Shown here: positions 20,669 to 35,043 of the stretch, in pieces
Position numbering within the stretch: the first letter of the stretch is position 1
Layout: each line of letters begins with the position of its first letter
From: Deinococcus sonorensis KR-87
Lineage (GTDB): Bacteria > Deinococcota > Deinococci > Deinococcales > Deinococcaceae
DNA: 64,000 nucleotides
Direction of reading: 5' to 3'
Assembly: GCF_040256395.1 (NCBI RefSeq)
Contig: NZ_CP158299.1
Coordinates: forward strand, 2,199,501 to 2,263,500
Notes under the pieces: generated by a model
The model's database searches: none
Told to the model about the DNA's origin: nothing
Seen by the model: only the letters and a program-made list of their open reading frames with translations
Program-made: the position numbers and the translations under genes

Positions 20669-21276
20669 CGCTCCGGCCAGCGCAGGGTAGAGCCGTCCTT
20701 CAGGGTGGCGGTCACGGCCGGGTTGTCCAGGTCGTGGCCGTCCACCGTGCAGCGGGCAAAGTGTTCAGGCATCGGGGGGAGCAGGCTTTCCTGGCCCGCC
20801 AGAGCGTCGCAGGGGCCGCTGGGGTCCTGGCCGGTGATCGCCACCACACCGGCCGCGATGATGACCTGCTGCAGATACTGGGCGTCCGGGTTGCTGACCT
20901 GTGCGGTGCGCGCGGCCAGCAGGCCCGGCAGCACGGCGGCCAGGAGCGCCACCCACAGCACCCCCAGGCCGAGGATCAGGGGCCAGGTCCCGCCTGCAGG
21001 GGCCAAGCCCGCTGAAGTCTGGCGATGGACGGCTGCCGTGTGCAGTTGCAGGGCCAACCAGACCAGGAGTGGCAGCGTCACGGCCAGCGCGGGCCGCTCG
21101 GGGAGCAGCCGAGTTGCCGCCAGCAGACTGAGCGTCTGCAGCAGCAGCCAGCAGGCGTGCCACCACGGCCGGTTCAGCAGCGTCAGGCCGCTGCCGGGGA
21201 GGGGCAGGTTCAGCAGCAGGGCAGACCACAGCGGTGGCCGGAGGACAGCGTCGGGCCTGGACGGGACGGCGGACAT
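20665..21276 (-). CDS. Membrane protein of unknown function
   Basis: About 203 aa from ATG 21274-21276; TATCCT six bases upstream fixes this as a leaderless start. Three to four hydrophobic segments fill the first 130 residues ([59 protein letters not shown]), followed by an outside-type C-terminal domain of about 75 residues with two cysteines (PCDALAG and FARCTVDG) that could form a disulphide and a final [10 protein letters not shown]. The C-terminal part has a pilin-like feel (small domain after a hydrophobic helix) but no family is recognised. It overlaps the purN-like gene end by 4 bases, convergently. Confidence 0.7.
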   Translation of the reverse strand: MSAVPSRPDAVLRPPLWSALLLNLPLPGSGLTLLNRPWWHACWLLLQTLSLLAATRLLPERPALAVTLPLLVWLALQLHTAAVHRQTSAGLAPAGGTWPLILGLGVLWVALLAAVLPGLLAARTAQVSNPDAQYLQQVIIAAGVVAITGQDPSGPCDALAGQESLLPPMPEHFARCTVDGHDLDNPAVTATLKDGSTLRWPER

Positions 21277-21390
21277 GCAGGCAGGATAGGCAATCTGTGT
21301 GCGGTCCGGGTCGGCCCAGGCCAGCCCCATCCGTCTTCAGGAAGGCTGAAGGTTGGACAAGGCGGCCGGGCCGGGGGTAGGGTCGGGCCT

Positions 21391-22365
<975 letters not shown>

Positions 22366-22371
22366 GAGAGC

Positions 22372-22401
22372 TTGCACTTTATCGGCCTCACGCGCTAACC
22401 T
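22372..22401 (+). promoter_or_regulatory. Promoter of the tRNA-Ser gene
   Basis: TTGCAC (22372-22377), 18 bases, TAACCT (22396-22401). The expected transcript begins about 24 bases before the mature tRNA 5' end. Confidence 0.55.
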
Positions 22402-22431
22402 GAGCCGCCCTGAACGGGGAGACCCAGGCCT

Positions 22432-22521
22432 GGAGAGGTGCCCGAGTGGTTGAAGGGGTACGCCTGGAAAGCGTATGTGCTGGCAACGGTACCGTGAGTT
22501 CGAATCTCATCCTCTCCGCCA
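22432..22521 (+). tRNA. tRNA-Ser (anticodon GGA), CCA encoded
   Basis: The 7-bp acceptor stem GGAGAGG/CCTCTCC (22432-22438 with 22511-22517) is perfect, with discriminator G and encoded CCA. The anticodon loop CTGGAAA contains GGA, which reads UCC and UCU serine codons. A long variable arm (class II, ATGTGCTGGCAACGGTACCG region) and GTTCGAATC T-loop confirm tRNA-Ser. Confidence 0.96.
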
Positions 22522-22535
22522 CAGCTGCCAAGAGC

Positions 22536-22563
22536 ACGGCCCCGGACTGACTGCCGGGGCCGT
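22536..22563 (+). terminator. Terminator of tRNA-Ser
   Basis: ACGGCCCCGG (22536-22545) pairs with CCGGGGCCGT (22554-22563), an 8-base loop between, followed by TTGGTCTGTT. It also ends before the convergent small membrane gene and may work in both directions. Confidence 0.75.
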
Positions 22564-22576
22564 TGGTCTGTTGCGC

Positions 22577-22759
22577 TTACTCGCCGGCCGGCGGGTCGCG
22601 GCGTTTGGTGCTGGTGACCCCAGCCAGGATGCCGATGCCCAGCAGAATGATGGCCCCGATGATCACATACGACTGGGGCCAGCCGAACGTGTTCCCGGCG
22701 AAGAACAGCGCGATGATAAGCACGACGATCCCGATCATGTAAATGGCGAAATTGGACAT
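22577..22759 (-). CDS. Small two-helix membrane protein
   Basis: 60 aa with two hydrophobic helices (residues about 4-22, IYMIGIVVLIIALFFAG, and 30-47, VIIGAIILLGIGILAGV) and a basic tail TSTKRRDPPAGE. ATG 22757-22759 has GGAG upstream. The positive C terminus predicts a cytosolic tail. No family is recognised; small proteins of this shape are often stress-related membrane factors, but no function is claimed. Confidence 0.7.
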   Translation of the reverse strand: MSNFAIYMIGIVVLIIALFFAGNTFGWPQSYVIIGAIILLGIGILAGVTSTKRRDPPAGE

Positions 22760-22947
22760 TGATGGCGCTCCTCTCCAGACACTGTGCCTGATGAGTGCAG
22801 CTTAAGAACGGCGAGGTGACGGAACCTGCAGAGTCCCTAAAGTGTTCTTGATTGTTGGGAGTGGTTGTTTGATGGTCCTCCCTCTGAACAAGAGCAGGTA
22901 AAGACCCCCTGGCAGGAGCGCTAAAACTCGCACGTTACACTTCTGGT

Positions 22948-23529
22948 ATGTTGCCCCTTCTGAAGCAGGTGCTCGACAACTTCAACTTCGACGTTGACCC
23001 GGCTCAGAGCCCGGAGCAGAACGCAGAAGAGGTGATCCGCAGCGCCGCCCTGCTGTCCGGAGCCGTGGCGGTGGAGCCGCTGCCCTTCGCAGACCTGCTG
23101 CTGATCACGCCGGTCCAGATCAAGATGGTGCTGCATGTCGGCAAGATCTACGGCTTTGACATCACACCCGAGCGGGGCCGCGAGATCGTGCAGGAACTGG
23201 GCGCCACCGTCGCCTACGGCATGATGGCCCGTCAGGTGATGCGTGGGCTGGCCAAGCTGGCCCTGCCGGTGATCGGCGGCCTCATCACAGCCCCTGCCGT
23301 GTACGGCTGGACGTATGCGCTGGGCCGGGTGGCCCAGAATTATTTCGAGCGCAAGCGCGAAGGACAGCCGATCAGCCGCACAATCCAGGCGCAGGTGGTT
23401 CAGGACGCCCGCAAAAAGACCCGCAACATCCTGCCGAGCGCCGACGACTTCAGCCAGCTGGCCCGCGAACTGCGCCGCCGCGCTGAGCAGAAGGAAGGCA
23501 AGGACGGGCCGGGCAGTCACCTGAACTGA
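22948..23529 (+). CDS. DUF697-like protein
   Basis: 193 aa. The middle part [20 protein letters not shown] and [20 protein letters not shown] matches the DUF697 pattern (a helical hairpin domain often fused to or encoded beside GTPases), followed by the glycine-rich hydrophobic [20 protein letters not shown] that may insert in the membrane. The C-terminal 60 residues are charged. TACACT six bases before ATG 22948 gives a leaderless start. No GTPase gene is adjacent. Confidence 0.75.
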   Translation: MLPLLKQVLDNFNFDVDPAQSPEQNAEEVIRSAALLSGAVAVEPLPFADLLLITPVQIKMVLHVGKIYGFDITPERGREIVQELGATVAYGMMARQVMRGLAKLALPVIGGLITAPAVYGWTYALGRVAQNYFERKREGQPISRTIQAQVVQDARKKTRNILPSADDFSQLARELRRRAEQKEGKDGPGSHLN

Positions 23530-23590
23530 AGTTCAAGCGAGAGACGCATTATTGTGCCGCCGGCCGGGGTCTGACCCGTATACTCCAATC

Positions 23591-24052
23591 ATGAGACTTA
23601 TGAAAGTTTTAATGACGGCTGTAGTGGTATCAGCGCTGTCCAGTACGGCTAATGCAGCGCAATTTCGGGCCGGCGGGTCCTTAGGCCTCTTCTATCCAGG
23701 ATTTGGAGAGGGCACACTCAGTCTCTCGGTGCAGGCACCAGCGAACAGCTCCGGTACGCTGCAGCTGCGGGGTGTTTTAAGTGGTGGGGTCATTGGAGGC
23801 TTCGGTCCCGTCGAGCCTTTCCTGCGTGTGGACACGGATCTGCTGAACACCAGCGATGGTTTTTACTTCGGTGGAGGGCTCGGAAGCGGGCTTTCATTTG
23901 AAGGTGATATTTACACCCTGTTATCTCCTCTGGTGCTGGCAAACGCTCACTTGATCGTGGGCAAGGACTTCGGCAGCTACTCGCTGGAGGGCATTGCCCG
24001 GCTCGGCTTCATCAGCGGCGTGGGCGTGCGAGCCAGCTTCCCGCTGCGCTGA
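23591..24052 (+). CDS. Exported beta-rich (outer membrane-type) protein of lower GC
   Basis: 153 aa from ATG 23591, chosen because TATACT lies six bases upstream (leaderless); an ATG three codons later is an alternative. A signal peptide (LMTAVVVSALSSTANA) is followed by glycine-rich alternating strands, e.g. FRAGGSLGLFYPGFGEGTLS and DGFYFGGGLGSGLSFEGDIY, ending in RASFPLR. This looks like a small outer-membrane or surface beta-barrel. Its codon use is visibly more AT-rich than that of its neighbours (for example TTAATGACGGCTGTAGTGG), which hints at recent acquisition. Confidence 0.72.
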   Translation: MRLMKVLMTAVVVSALSSTANAAQFRAGGSLGLFYPGFGEGTLSLSVQAPANSSGTLQLRGVLSGGVIGGFGPVEPFLRVDTDLLNTSDGFYFGGGLGSGLSFEGDIYTLLSPLVLANAHLIVGKDFGSYSLEGIARLGFISGVGVRASFPLR

Positions 24053-24056
24053 CCTC

Positions 24057-24300
24057 TTGACCCGTGCCTTCGCCTGCCGCATCCTGTAGGGGCGACGATC
24101 CGCAGGAGTACCTGCACACGCGCTGAGGAGCGAGCCTGGGACGGTGAGAGCCAGGACGGTGGCGGGCAGCGAAGGGCAGCGGGGAGCATGAGGTGAAGAA
24201 GGTGCCCGTATCCGGCGGATGGCCGGGCGGGAACTGGGGTGGAACCGCGTGGACAGGTCGTCCGCGTCCCCAGGCGAGTGATCGCCTGGGGCTTTTTTGG
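24057..24300 (+). ncRNA. T-box leader (tRNA-Gly sensing) with promoter and terminator
   Basis: TTGACC (24057-24062), 17 bases, CATCCT (24080-24085) form the likely promoter. The leader contains the stem-I-like GAGTACC segment near 24106, the T-box core TGGAACCGCG at 24240-24249 and a 10-bp intrinsic terminator (24268-24277 with 24282-24291) followed by TTTTTT. In T-box riboswitches uncharged tRNA binds the specifier loop and the NCCA-binding bulge, prevents the terminator and turns on the synthetase gene. The specifier codon, expected to be a glycine codon, was not assigned with certainty. Confidence 0.9.
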
Positions 24301-24327
24301 CTCCGGGCCGCTCGGAAAGGAGCCAGG

Positions 24328-25851
<1,524 letters not shown>

Positions 25852-25927
25852 GCGCCGCGTTGTGGGCGGGGGAACAGTCCGGGCGGCTGTTCCCCGCTTG
25901 TTTCCCTGCCCGTGCCATGATGCGCCC

Positions 25928-27361
25928 ATGACCGCTTTACGGGGACGCTCGGCCGTGGTGGTGGGATCCGGGCCGAACGGGCTGGCGGCAGCGATCCGGC
26001 TGGCCCAGGCCGGCTGGCGGGTGGAGGTGCATGAGGCGGCGGGCCGGGTGGGCGGCGCCCTGGGCAGCGCCCCGCTGACGCTGCCGGGCTTTGTCCACGA
26101 TGTGGGCTCGGCCATCCATCCGCTGGCGGCCGCCAGTCCCTACCTGCGCACCCTGCCGCTCCACGCCTACGGGCTGGAGTGGGTGCAGCCGCCGGTGGCG
26201 CTGGCCCACCCGCTGCCGGGCGGGGCCGCGCTGCTGCATCGCTCGCTGGAACAGACGGCCGACGGGCTGGGCGTAGACGGTCAAGCCTACCTGCGGCTGA
26301 TGCGCCCGCTGGTGCAGGCGTGGCCCGACCTGCTGGACGACAGTCTGCGCCCGCTGCTGCGGATACCACGGCATCCGTTCACACTGGCCCGCTTTGGCCT
26401 GCGCGGTGTGCCACCGGCCTCGCTGCTGGCGCGGACGCTGTTCCGCACGCCTCAGGCCCGGGCGCTGCTGGGCGGACTCGCGGCCCACTCCGGCCTGCCG
26501 CTCGGCACTCCGCTCAGCAGTTCATTCGGGCTGATGCTGGCGGTGGCCGGGCATGCGGTCGGCTGGCCGTTTCCGCGGGGTGGGGCGCAGCAACTGGCTG
26601 AGGCGATGGCGGGCCTGCTGCGCCATCTGGGCGGTGAAATAAGGCTGAACACGCCGGTGTCCAGTCTGCGGGAGTTGCCGCGTGCAGACGCGGTGCTGCT
26701 GGATACGTCGTTGCCCACCTTTCTGCGGCTGGCAAGCGACCGCGTGCCCCAGGCGTATGCGGCGCAGCTTCGGCGCGTGCGGCCCGGCCCCGGTGCCTAC
26801 AAGCTGGATTACGCGCTGTCCGGCCCCCTGCCCTGGGCCGACGCGCGGGTCGGGCAGGCCGGCACGGTGCACCTGGGCGGCACCCTGCCGGAACTGGAGC
26901 TGGCCGAGCGCGCACCCCATCACGGGCAGGCGCCGGCCCGGCCGTTTGTGCTGCTGGCCCAGCACACGCTCTTCGACTCCAGCCGGGCGCCGGACACCCA
27001 GCACACGGTCTGGGCCTACATGCACGTTCCGAATGGGTACCGGGGCGACGCGTCGGCACAGCTGGAAGCGCAGATCGAGCGCGCGGCCCCGGGCTTCCGG
27101 GACCGGGTCCTCGCCCGGCGCGTCACCACCCCTCAGCAGCTGCAGCAGGCGAATGCCAACCTGACCGGGGGCGACGTGGGCGGGGGAGCCAACGACCTGT
27201 GGCAGCTGCTGGCCCGCCCGGTGCTGAGCCCGGTGCCGTACCGCACGCCGTTGCCGGGGGTGTACCTGTGCAGCGCCAGCACCCCGCCCGGAGGCGGCGT
27301 TCACGGCATGGGCGGGTACTGGGCCGCCCACGCCGCCCTGCAGGACGCGGCCCGGCGCTGA
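25928..27361 (+). CDS. FAD-dependent oxidoreductase, phytoene desaturase-like
   Basis: 477 aa. The N-terminal GSGPNGLAAAIRLAQAGWRV is the Rossmann dinucleotide motif, followed by EAAGRVGGALGSAPL (GG motif). The C terminus has YLCSASTPPGGGVHGMGGYW, the FAD-binding end of the CrtI/CrtO family. Members desaturate or otherwise oxidise carotenoids or retinol-like compounds; the exact reaction is not clear from sequence and no other carotenoid gene is adjacent. CATGAT six bases before ATG 25928 suggests a leaderless transcript. Confidence 0.88.
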   Translation: MTALRGRSAVVVGSGPNGLAAAIRLAQAGWRVEVHEAAGRVGGALGSAPLTLPGFVHDVGSAIHPLAAASPYLRTLPLHAYGLEWVQPPVALAHPLPGGAALLHRSLEQTADGLGVDGQAYLRLMRPLVQAWPDLLDDSLRPLLRIPRHPFTLARFGLRGVPPASLLARTLFRTPQARALLGGLAAHSGLPLGTPLSSSFGLMLAVAGHAVGWPFPRGGAQQLAEAMAGLLRHLGGEIRLNTPVSSLRELPRADAVLLDTSLPTFLRLASDRVPQAYAAQLRRVRPGPGAYKLDYALSGPLPWADARVGQAGTVHLGGTLPELELAERAPHHGQAPARPFVLLAQHTLFDSSRAPDTQHTVWAYMHVPNGYRGDASAQLEAQIERAAPGFRDRVLARRVTTPQQLQQANANLTGGDVGGGANDLWQLLARPVLSPVPYRTPLPGVYLCSASTPPGGGVHGMGGYWAAHAALQDAARR

Positions 27362-27365
27362 CGCG

Positions 27366-28637
<1,272 letters not shown>

Positions 28638-28687
28638 CGGGGCATTATGCGCCGTGCCTGTCGGGGGTGGCTGAGAAGGGGGCGCCG

Positions 28688-29953
28688 TTACAGCGGGGCG
28701 AACGGCGAGGACGGGGCCGCGCTGAACAGGCGTTCGTGGTACTGGCTGGCCTGCGCGTCGGTCATGCTGCTCACGAAGTCGCACACCACCCGCGCCCGCG
28801 CCGCCTCGTCGGCACTTGCGGCCAGGGCAGCGCGGGTCTCCAGCGGCAGCACCGCTGCGCGCACGTCGTCCAGGTCACCGAGCGCGGTTTCCAGCAGCAG
28901 ACTGAACAGGTCAGTGACGATGGTCACGGCCTGCCGCGCATACACCCCGGTGCGCTGCTCGCGTAGGATCAGCTCCTGGGTGATGGCCTTCAGCACCACG
29001 CACTCGGCCGCCAGGTCCGGCGGCACCACCAGCCGGAAGTCAAAGGCGCTCTGCGGGCTGGTCGGTGCTTCGATACGGGTGGCGGTTACGAAGGCGTGGA
29101 CGTAGCGGCCCACCACCTCGCGTACCCGGGCGGTGCCGGGGGCCAGGCTGTGTCCGTCGTCCAGTCGGGCCGCCAGTCCAGCCAGCACCGGGCGCACGTC
29201 TCCGGCGTCCAGCCCGGGCAGTGCCCGTCGCGCCCGGGCCGTCACCCGCTCCAGCGCCTCGCCGCTGCCCAGGTCGCGGTGGTTCAGGAGGCGGGTGGCC
29301 AGCCCGTCCTCCAGGTCGTGCAGGCTGTAGGCGATGTCGTCGGCCCAGTCCATGATCTGACAGATGATGCTGCGGCCTTCCCGGTACTCCGGGTGCCCGG
29401 CGTACAGCCAGCCCTGATCGTCCTGGGCGTCGTCGGCGTACAGCGCCGGGTGGCCGTGCCGGCCGCCCGGGTACTTCAGCACCCCCAGCAGCGTGGCGCG
29501 GGTGACGTTCGCGCCGGGATGCCGGGTGGTCAGGCCCTCCAGCCGGGTCAGGATGCGGTAGGTCTGGGCATTGCCCTCGAAGCCGCCGTACGGCTGCATG
29601 CAGCGGTTGAGTGCGTCCTCGCCGTTGTGCCCGAAGGGCGGATGGCCCAGGTCGTGGGCGAGGGCGGCGGCCTCGGCCAGGCTGCCCGGCAGGCCGTGGT
29701 TGCTGGCGATGGCCCGCGCGATCTGCGCCACCTCCATCGCGTGCGTGACGCGGGTGCGCAGGTACCCGCTCCAGCCGGCCGCGAAGATCTGACTCTTGCC
29801 CTGCAACCGACGGAACGCGCCGCTGTGGATGATGCGCGCGCGGTCGCGTTCGTAGGGGTCACGCAGATCACCCTCCGCGCCGCTGGCCTCGCTGGGATAG
29901 CGGCGGGAGGTGTCGAGCGGGTTGAGCCAGTCGTAGAGAACGGCCGCGGTCAT
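28688..29953 (-). CDS. dgt: Deoxyguanosinetriphosphate triphosphohydrolase-like protein
   Basis: 421 aa HD-domain enzyme that splits dGTP (or other dNTPs) into deoxynucleoside and tripolyphosphate. The HD residues are RVTHAMEVAQIARAIA (His), AALAHDLGHPPFGHNGEDAL (His-Asp and following HxxxE) and the later Asp in IMDWADDIAYSLHDLEDG. The N-terminal RDRARIIHSGAFRRLQGKSQ is typical of bacterial type-1 dGTPases. ATG 29953 overlaps the stop of the ClC gene (ATGA). Together with Nudix, deoD and purH it contributes to nucleotide pool control. Confidence 0.92.
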   Translation of the reverse strand: MTAAVLYDWLNPLDTSRRYPSEASGAEGDLRDPYERDRARIIHSGAFRRLQGKSQIFAAGWSGYLRTRVTHAMEVAQIARAIASNHGLPGSLAEAAALAHDLGHPPFGHNGEDALNRCMQPYGGFEGNAQTYRILTRLEGLTTRHPGANVTRATLLGVLKYPGGRHGHPALYADDAQDDQGWLYAGHPEYREGRSIICQIMDWADDIAYSLHDLEDGLATRLLNHRDLGSGEALERVTARARRALPGLDAGDVRPVLAGLAARLDDGHSLAPGTARVREVVGRYVHAFVTATRIEAPTSPQSAFDFRLVVPPDLAAECVVLKAITQELILREQRTGVYARQAVTIVTDLFSLLLETALGDLDDVRAAVLPLETRAALAASADEAARARVVCDFVSSMTDAQASQYHERLFSAAPSSPFAPL

Positions 29954-31611
29954 CGCAACGCCTGCGGCGTCTCGGCGAGCGTCTGCCTCTGCTCCGGCAG
30001 GCGCATGGTGTCCAGCCAGCCGGCGTGAACAGCCGGGCTGGCCAGCAGCAGCAGTTCGTCGCCCGGTTGTAGCGGCAGCTCCGGCCGGGCCAGCAGCACC
30101 TGACCCTGGCGCACCACCCCCATCAGTTCCAGCCCGGCGGGCAGGCTCAGGATGCCGGCGCGGGCGCCCTGCCAGCTGCGGGGCAGCGGCTCGCGGTACA
30201 GCTGCCGGGCCGGGTCCGCGCTGGCCCGCGACGCGGCAGGTTTCTGGTCCGGCTCGGGAGCGCGCGCCGCCCCAGGCCGGGCCAACGGACTGATCAGGAC
30301 GCTGTGGATCCGGCTGGCGCCCCGGTCACGCACCTGGGCGGCCACCAGGCTGGCCTCGCCGCTCAGCGCGTGGGCCAGCCCGCTGGCGGCCAGCACGGCG
30401 GGCAAGAGCGTTTCCCCGCCCCAGGTCACGGTCAGCAGTGCCGCGGCCACCGGCGCGTTCAGCGTCACGCTCAGGAAGGCGGCCGCTCCCACCAGGGCCG
30501 CCACCGGCAGGTCCAGGTTGAGGCCCAGCAGCGAGGTGAGCGCCACCCCCAGCAGCCCGCCGGTGGACGCCGACACCAGCACCCCGCCGCCGAAGGCCAG
30601 CCGGGCGCCCAGCGCCATCAGCAGCCAGCGCCAGGCGGCCATCCCGCTGGCTTCCGGCCCCAGGAAGCCGCTGAGCGCCAGCTGCAGCCAGCCGCTGCCG
30701 CTGCCCAGCACGGCGGGCGTGCCGCGCAGCGCGAGCGCGGCCGTCAGCAGCCCGAAGCCGCCGGCCAGCAGCAGGCGGGGCCACCCCACCGTCAGGCTGG
30801 CCGGGAGCACCCGCACCACCTGGGTCAGCAGCCACGCCACGCCCGTCACGATGCCGGCCAGCAGCAAGGACACCAGCAGCTGACCGGCGCTCACGCTGAG
30901 CGTGCCGGGCAGCGCGAACAGCGGATCGAAGCCCCACAGCAGCCCATACACGGCCGCCGCGCACACCGAGGCCAGCACGCACGGCATCAGCAGCTCGAAC
31001 TCGAACTCGAAGCGCCGGTAGAGCGTCTCGGTCATCAGGACCGCGCTCGCCAGCGGCGCATGCAGCACCAGACCGAGCGCCGCCGCCACCGAGGCGAGCG
31101 TCAGGGTCCGGCGGGTCACCGCGTCGAGCCGCGACAGCCGGCCCAGCAGCAGCGCCGACAGGCTGCCGAGCGCCGTGAAGGTGCTGTCGCGCCCCACCAG
31201 CAGCTGGGCGGCGTGGCCCACCAGGGTGGCCAGCAGCGTCTGCAGCTGCACCAGCGGGCCAGGCCATTCGCCGCGCGCGTGATAGCCGGCCACCACCTGG
31301 TCCAGCGGGTCACCGCGCTCGCCGGGAATCAGCCAGGCGTACAGCACCGCCGCCAGCGGCAGCAGCAGCAGGCCCCACGGCGCGGCGTCCCCGAAGGCCA
31401 TCAGCAGACCGCCCTCGCCCGCCACGCCCGGCGGGCGGTAGCCGATCAGGCTGGCCGCCTGCGTCACGCTCCAGTCCAGCACGTATCGCCAGCCGCTGCC
31501 CAGCAGGCCCACCAGCCCGCCCGCCACCAGGCTGTACAGCACCAGCCGTCCGGTCTCGATGCGGCTGAGCAGGGTGCGGGTCAGCGGCGTGGGAGGCAGG
31601 GGAGAGCGCAC
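29950..31611 (-). CDS. Divergent ClC-family chloride channel/transporter with C-terminal RCK_C domain
   Basis: 553 aa. GTG 31609-31611 is chosen because TACACT lies six bases upstream; a longer frame would overlap coaE. Ten or more hydrophobic segments carry the ClC fold, but the selectivity motifs are degenerate: GREGP is GRDST, the GSGIP motif is only GSGSG, and GxFxP is GVLVSAS. The C-terminal about 75 residues (LSLPAGLELMGVVRQGQVLL, LQPGDELLLLASPAV) match the TrkA-C/RCK_C ligand-sensing domain. It may be a nucleotide-regulated anion transporter. The proton-gating glutamate appears replaced by Asp. Confidence 0.8.
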   Translation of the reverse strand: MRSPLPPTPLTRTLLSRIETGRLVLYSLVAGGLVGLLGSGWRYVLDWSVTQAASLIGYRPPGVAGEGGLLMAFGDAAPWGLLLLPLAAVLYAWLIPGERGDPLDQVVAGYHARGEWPGPLVQLQTLLATLVGHAAQLLVGRDSTFTALGSLSALLLGRLSRLDAVTRRTLTLASVAAALGLVLHAPLASAVLMTETLYRRFEFEFELLMPCVLASVCAAAVYGLLWGFDPLFALPGTLSVSAGQLLVSLLLAGIVTGVAWLLTQVVRVLPASLTVGWPRLLLAGGFGLLTAALALRGTPAVLGSGSGWLQLALSGFLGPEASGMAAWRWLLMALGARLAFGGGVLVSASTGGLLGVALTSLLGLNLDLPVAALVGAAAFLSVTLNAPVAAALLTVTWGGETLLPAVLAASGLAHALSGEASLVAAQVRDRGASRIHSVLISPLARPGAARAPEPDQKPAASRASADPARQLYREPLPRSWQGARAGILSLPAGLELMGVVRQGQVLLARPELPLQPGDELLLLASPAVHAGWLDTMRLPEQRQTLAETPQALR

Positions 31612-31642
31612 GCCGCCAGTGTAGGGGATTTTGGCGGCCGGC

Positions 31643-32260
31643 TCAGCCGGGCAGAATGCCCAGCTGACGCAGCGCCTCATCCAGCTGACGCTCCAGCGCC
31701 TCCTGGCTGCCGCTGTTGTCCAGCACGGCGCTGGCCCGCGCCCGCTTCTCGGCCGGGCTCAGCTGGGCGGCGTCGCGGGCCTGAAACGCCTCGGCACTCA
31801 GCCCGCTGCGGGCCTGCACCCGCTGCTGGCGCACCTCGGCGGGGGCGTCCACCACCAGCACGTGATCCATCTGGGCGTCCAGCCCACCCTCGAACAGCAG
31901 CGGCACGTCCTGCACCACCCACACCTCGCCCCGACCCGCCGCCGCCTGCTCCTGGGCCGCCATCCGTGCCCGGACCCGGGGATGCAGGATGCGGTTGAGC
32001 ACCTCGCGCCGTGGCGGGTCGGAGAACACCAGCGCGGCCAGCGCCGGGCGATCCAGCGCCCCGTCCTGCACGTACTGTGGCCCCAGCTGGGCCGTGACCT
32101 CGGCCAGCACGTCCGGGTCGTGGCCCAGCGCCCGCGCCTCGGCGTCGGCGTCCAGCACCGTCAGGCCACGGGCGCGCAGCAGCGCGGCCACGGTGCTCTT
32201 GCCGGCCCCGATCGAGCCGGTCAGGCCCAGCCTGCGGGGCCTCGCAGCAGTCTCACTCAT
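31643..32260 (-). CDS. coaE: Dephospho-CoA kinase
   Basis: 205 aa. CoaE phosphorylates the 3'-OH of dephospho-CoA, the final step of CoA synthesis. The P-loop [12 protein letters not shown] is near residue 11; [20 protein letters not shown] and the lid region [20 protein letters not shown], then [20 protein letters not shown] are the family signatures. ATG 32258-32260 is favoured because TACACT lies six bases upstream. It starts a minus-strand run with the ClC gene and dgt, but the ClC gene has its own promoter inside the gap. Confidence 0.94.
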   Translation of the reverse strand: MSETAARPRRLGLTGSIGAGKSTVAALLRARGLTVLDADAEARALGHDPDVLAEVTAQLGPQYVQDGALDRPALAALVFSDPPRREVLNRILHPRVRARMAAQEQAAAGRGEVWVVQDVPLLFEGGLDAQMDHVLVVDAPAEVRQQRVQARSGLSAEAFQARDAAQLSPAEKRARASAVLDNSGSQEALERQLDEALRQLGILPG

Positions 32261-32425
32261 GCGGCGAGTGTAACGGGTCAGCCGTTCATCATCCGGCGGC
32301 GCCACACTGGTCGAAGGCTTCATGCCACTTGGCAACACCGATTGAGCGGATTTTGTATCATCTCACAGATGTTCCTGACAGGGTGAGCGGCCCGGCAGGG
32401 CAGCCTGTGACCCGGAGGTCTTCGA

Positions 32426-33586
32426 GTGAAACGACGTATGCTCAGCCTGCTGCTCACGGCGACCATGTTCGGCCCGGTGCTGGCCCAGACCCAGGCGGCC
32501 CAGTCGCAGGCTGCCCCGGTACAGACACCGTCCACACCGGCCCGGCAGGCGCCGGTCGCCAACTATGTGGCGCTGGGCGTGTTCTATTACGACCGAGCCA
32601 ACTACGACAATGCCTACGTGGCCTTCCGCGCCGCCGCCGAACAGGACCCGGCCAGCCGGGAAGCGCTGCTGGGGCTGGGCCGCACCCAGATCAAGCTGCG
32701 GCTGTACGGGCCGGCGCTGGAGAGCCTGCGCCGGCTGGTGACGCTGGACCCGCGCGGCATCAGCGGATACGTGGCGCTGGCACAGGCGTATCAGGCCCAG
32801 TACGTGGGCACCAGCGACCGCAGCGGCGTGCAGGGCAACCTGGATCAGGCGCTGCGGGTGCTCGCCAGCGCCGAGACGGCGGCGCGGGCGGCAGGCGGCC
32901 CGGACCTGAACGTCAACCTCTCCAAGATCCTGAACGAGCGCGGCTACGTCAACCGGCTGCGCGGCGATAACAAAGCGGCCATCGACAGCTTCAAGCAGGC
33001 CTCGTCGCTCAACCCGGACAACGCGGTGATTCTGTACAACCTCGGCGACATGTACTTCGCCACCGGCAACCTGACCGGCGCGGTGGACAGCCTGCAGCGC
33101 GCCGTGATCGCCGACCCGCGCGACGGCTTCAGCCGCGCCTACTATGCCAAGCTGCTGGCCGTGAGCGGCAACATCGCCGCCGCGATCCCCGAGGCGGCGC
33201 AGGCGGCCAAGCTCAGCCCCAACAATGCCTACACGGTGGGCCAATACGGCGTGGTGAGCTATCTGGCCAAGGACAACGTGACGGCACGTAAACAGCTGCA
33301 GGCGGCCATCCAGCTGGAGCCGCTGCGCTACCCGGAGTTCTACTTCTACCTGGGGCGGCTGGAACTGGATCAGGGACAGCTGAAAGAGGCACGCGCCGAC
33401 CTGACCCGGGCGTCCGCGCTGGCCAGCACCAGCTGGGAATACCTGTACTACCTGGGCCTGTCGTATGAGCGCGGGGCAGGCAGCGCGGCCCCCGACCGGC
33501 TGAAGGCGCGCGAGAGCTACCAGAAGGCGCTGTCGCTGAACCCCAGCTACCGGCTGGCGCTGGACGCCCTGACCCGCGTGAAGTAA
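32426..33586 (+). CDS. Exported TPR-repeat protein
   Basis: 386 aa. Signal peptide [20 protein letters not shown] is followed by a 30-residue Gln/Ala/Pro linker and then about nine tetratricopeptide units (for example [60 protein letters not shown]). TPR solenoids mediate protein-protein contacts; a periplasmic location points to an envelope assembly or anchoring role. The start is GTG 32426 with GGAGG 8 bases upstream. No partner gene is obvious. Confidence 0.88.
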   Translation: MKRRMLSLLLTATMFGPVLAQTQAAQSQAAPVQTPSTPARQAPVANYVALGVFYYDRANYDNAYVAFRAAAEQDPASREALLGLGRTQIKLRLYGPALESLRRLVTLDPRGISGYVALAQAYQAQYVGTSDRSGVQGNLDQALRVLASAETAARAAGGPDLNVNLSKILNERGYVNRLRGDNKAAIDSFKQASSLNPDNAVILYNLGDMYFATGNLTGAVDSLQRAVIADPRDGFSRAYYAKLLAVSGNIAAAIPEAAQAAKLSPNNAYTVGQYGVVSYLAKDNVTARKQLQAAIQLEPLRYPEFYFYLGRLELDQGQLKEARADLTRASALASTSWEYLYYLGLSYERGAGSAAPDRLKARESYQKALSLNPSYRLALDALTRVK

Positions 33587-33671
33587 AGCTCGGCGGCACG
33601 CTCAAGCCTGGATGAAGCGCGGTTGTGGGTTGCCATCCGGTGCTGTGGCGTCAGGCCCTCAGACTGGAGGC

Positions 33672-35024
<1,353 letters not shown>

Positions 35025-35043
35025 GCGGCCGGGGCCGGGCGGC

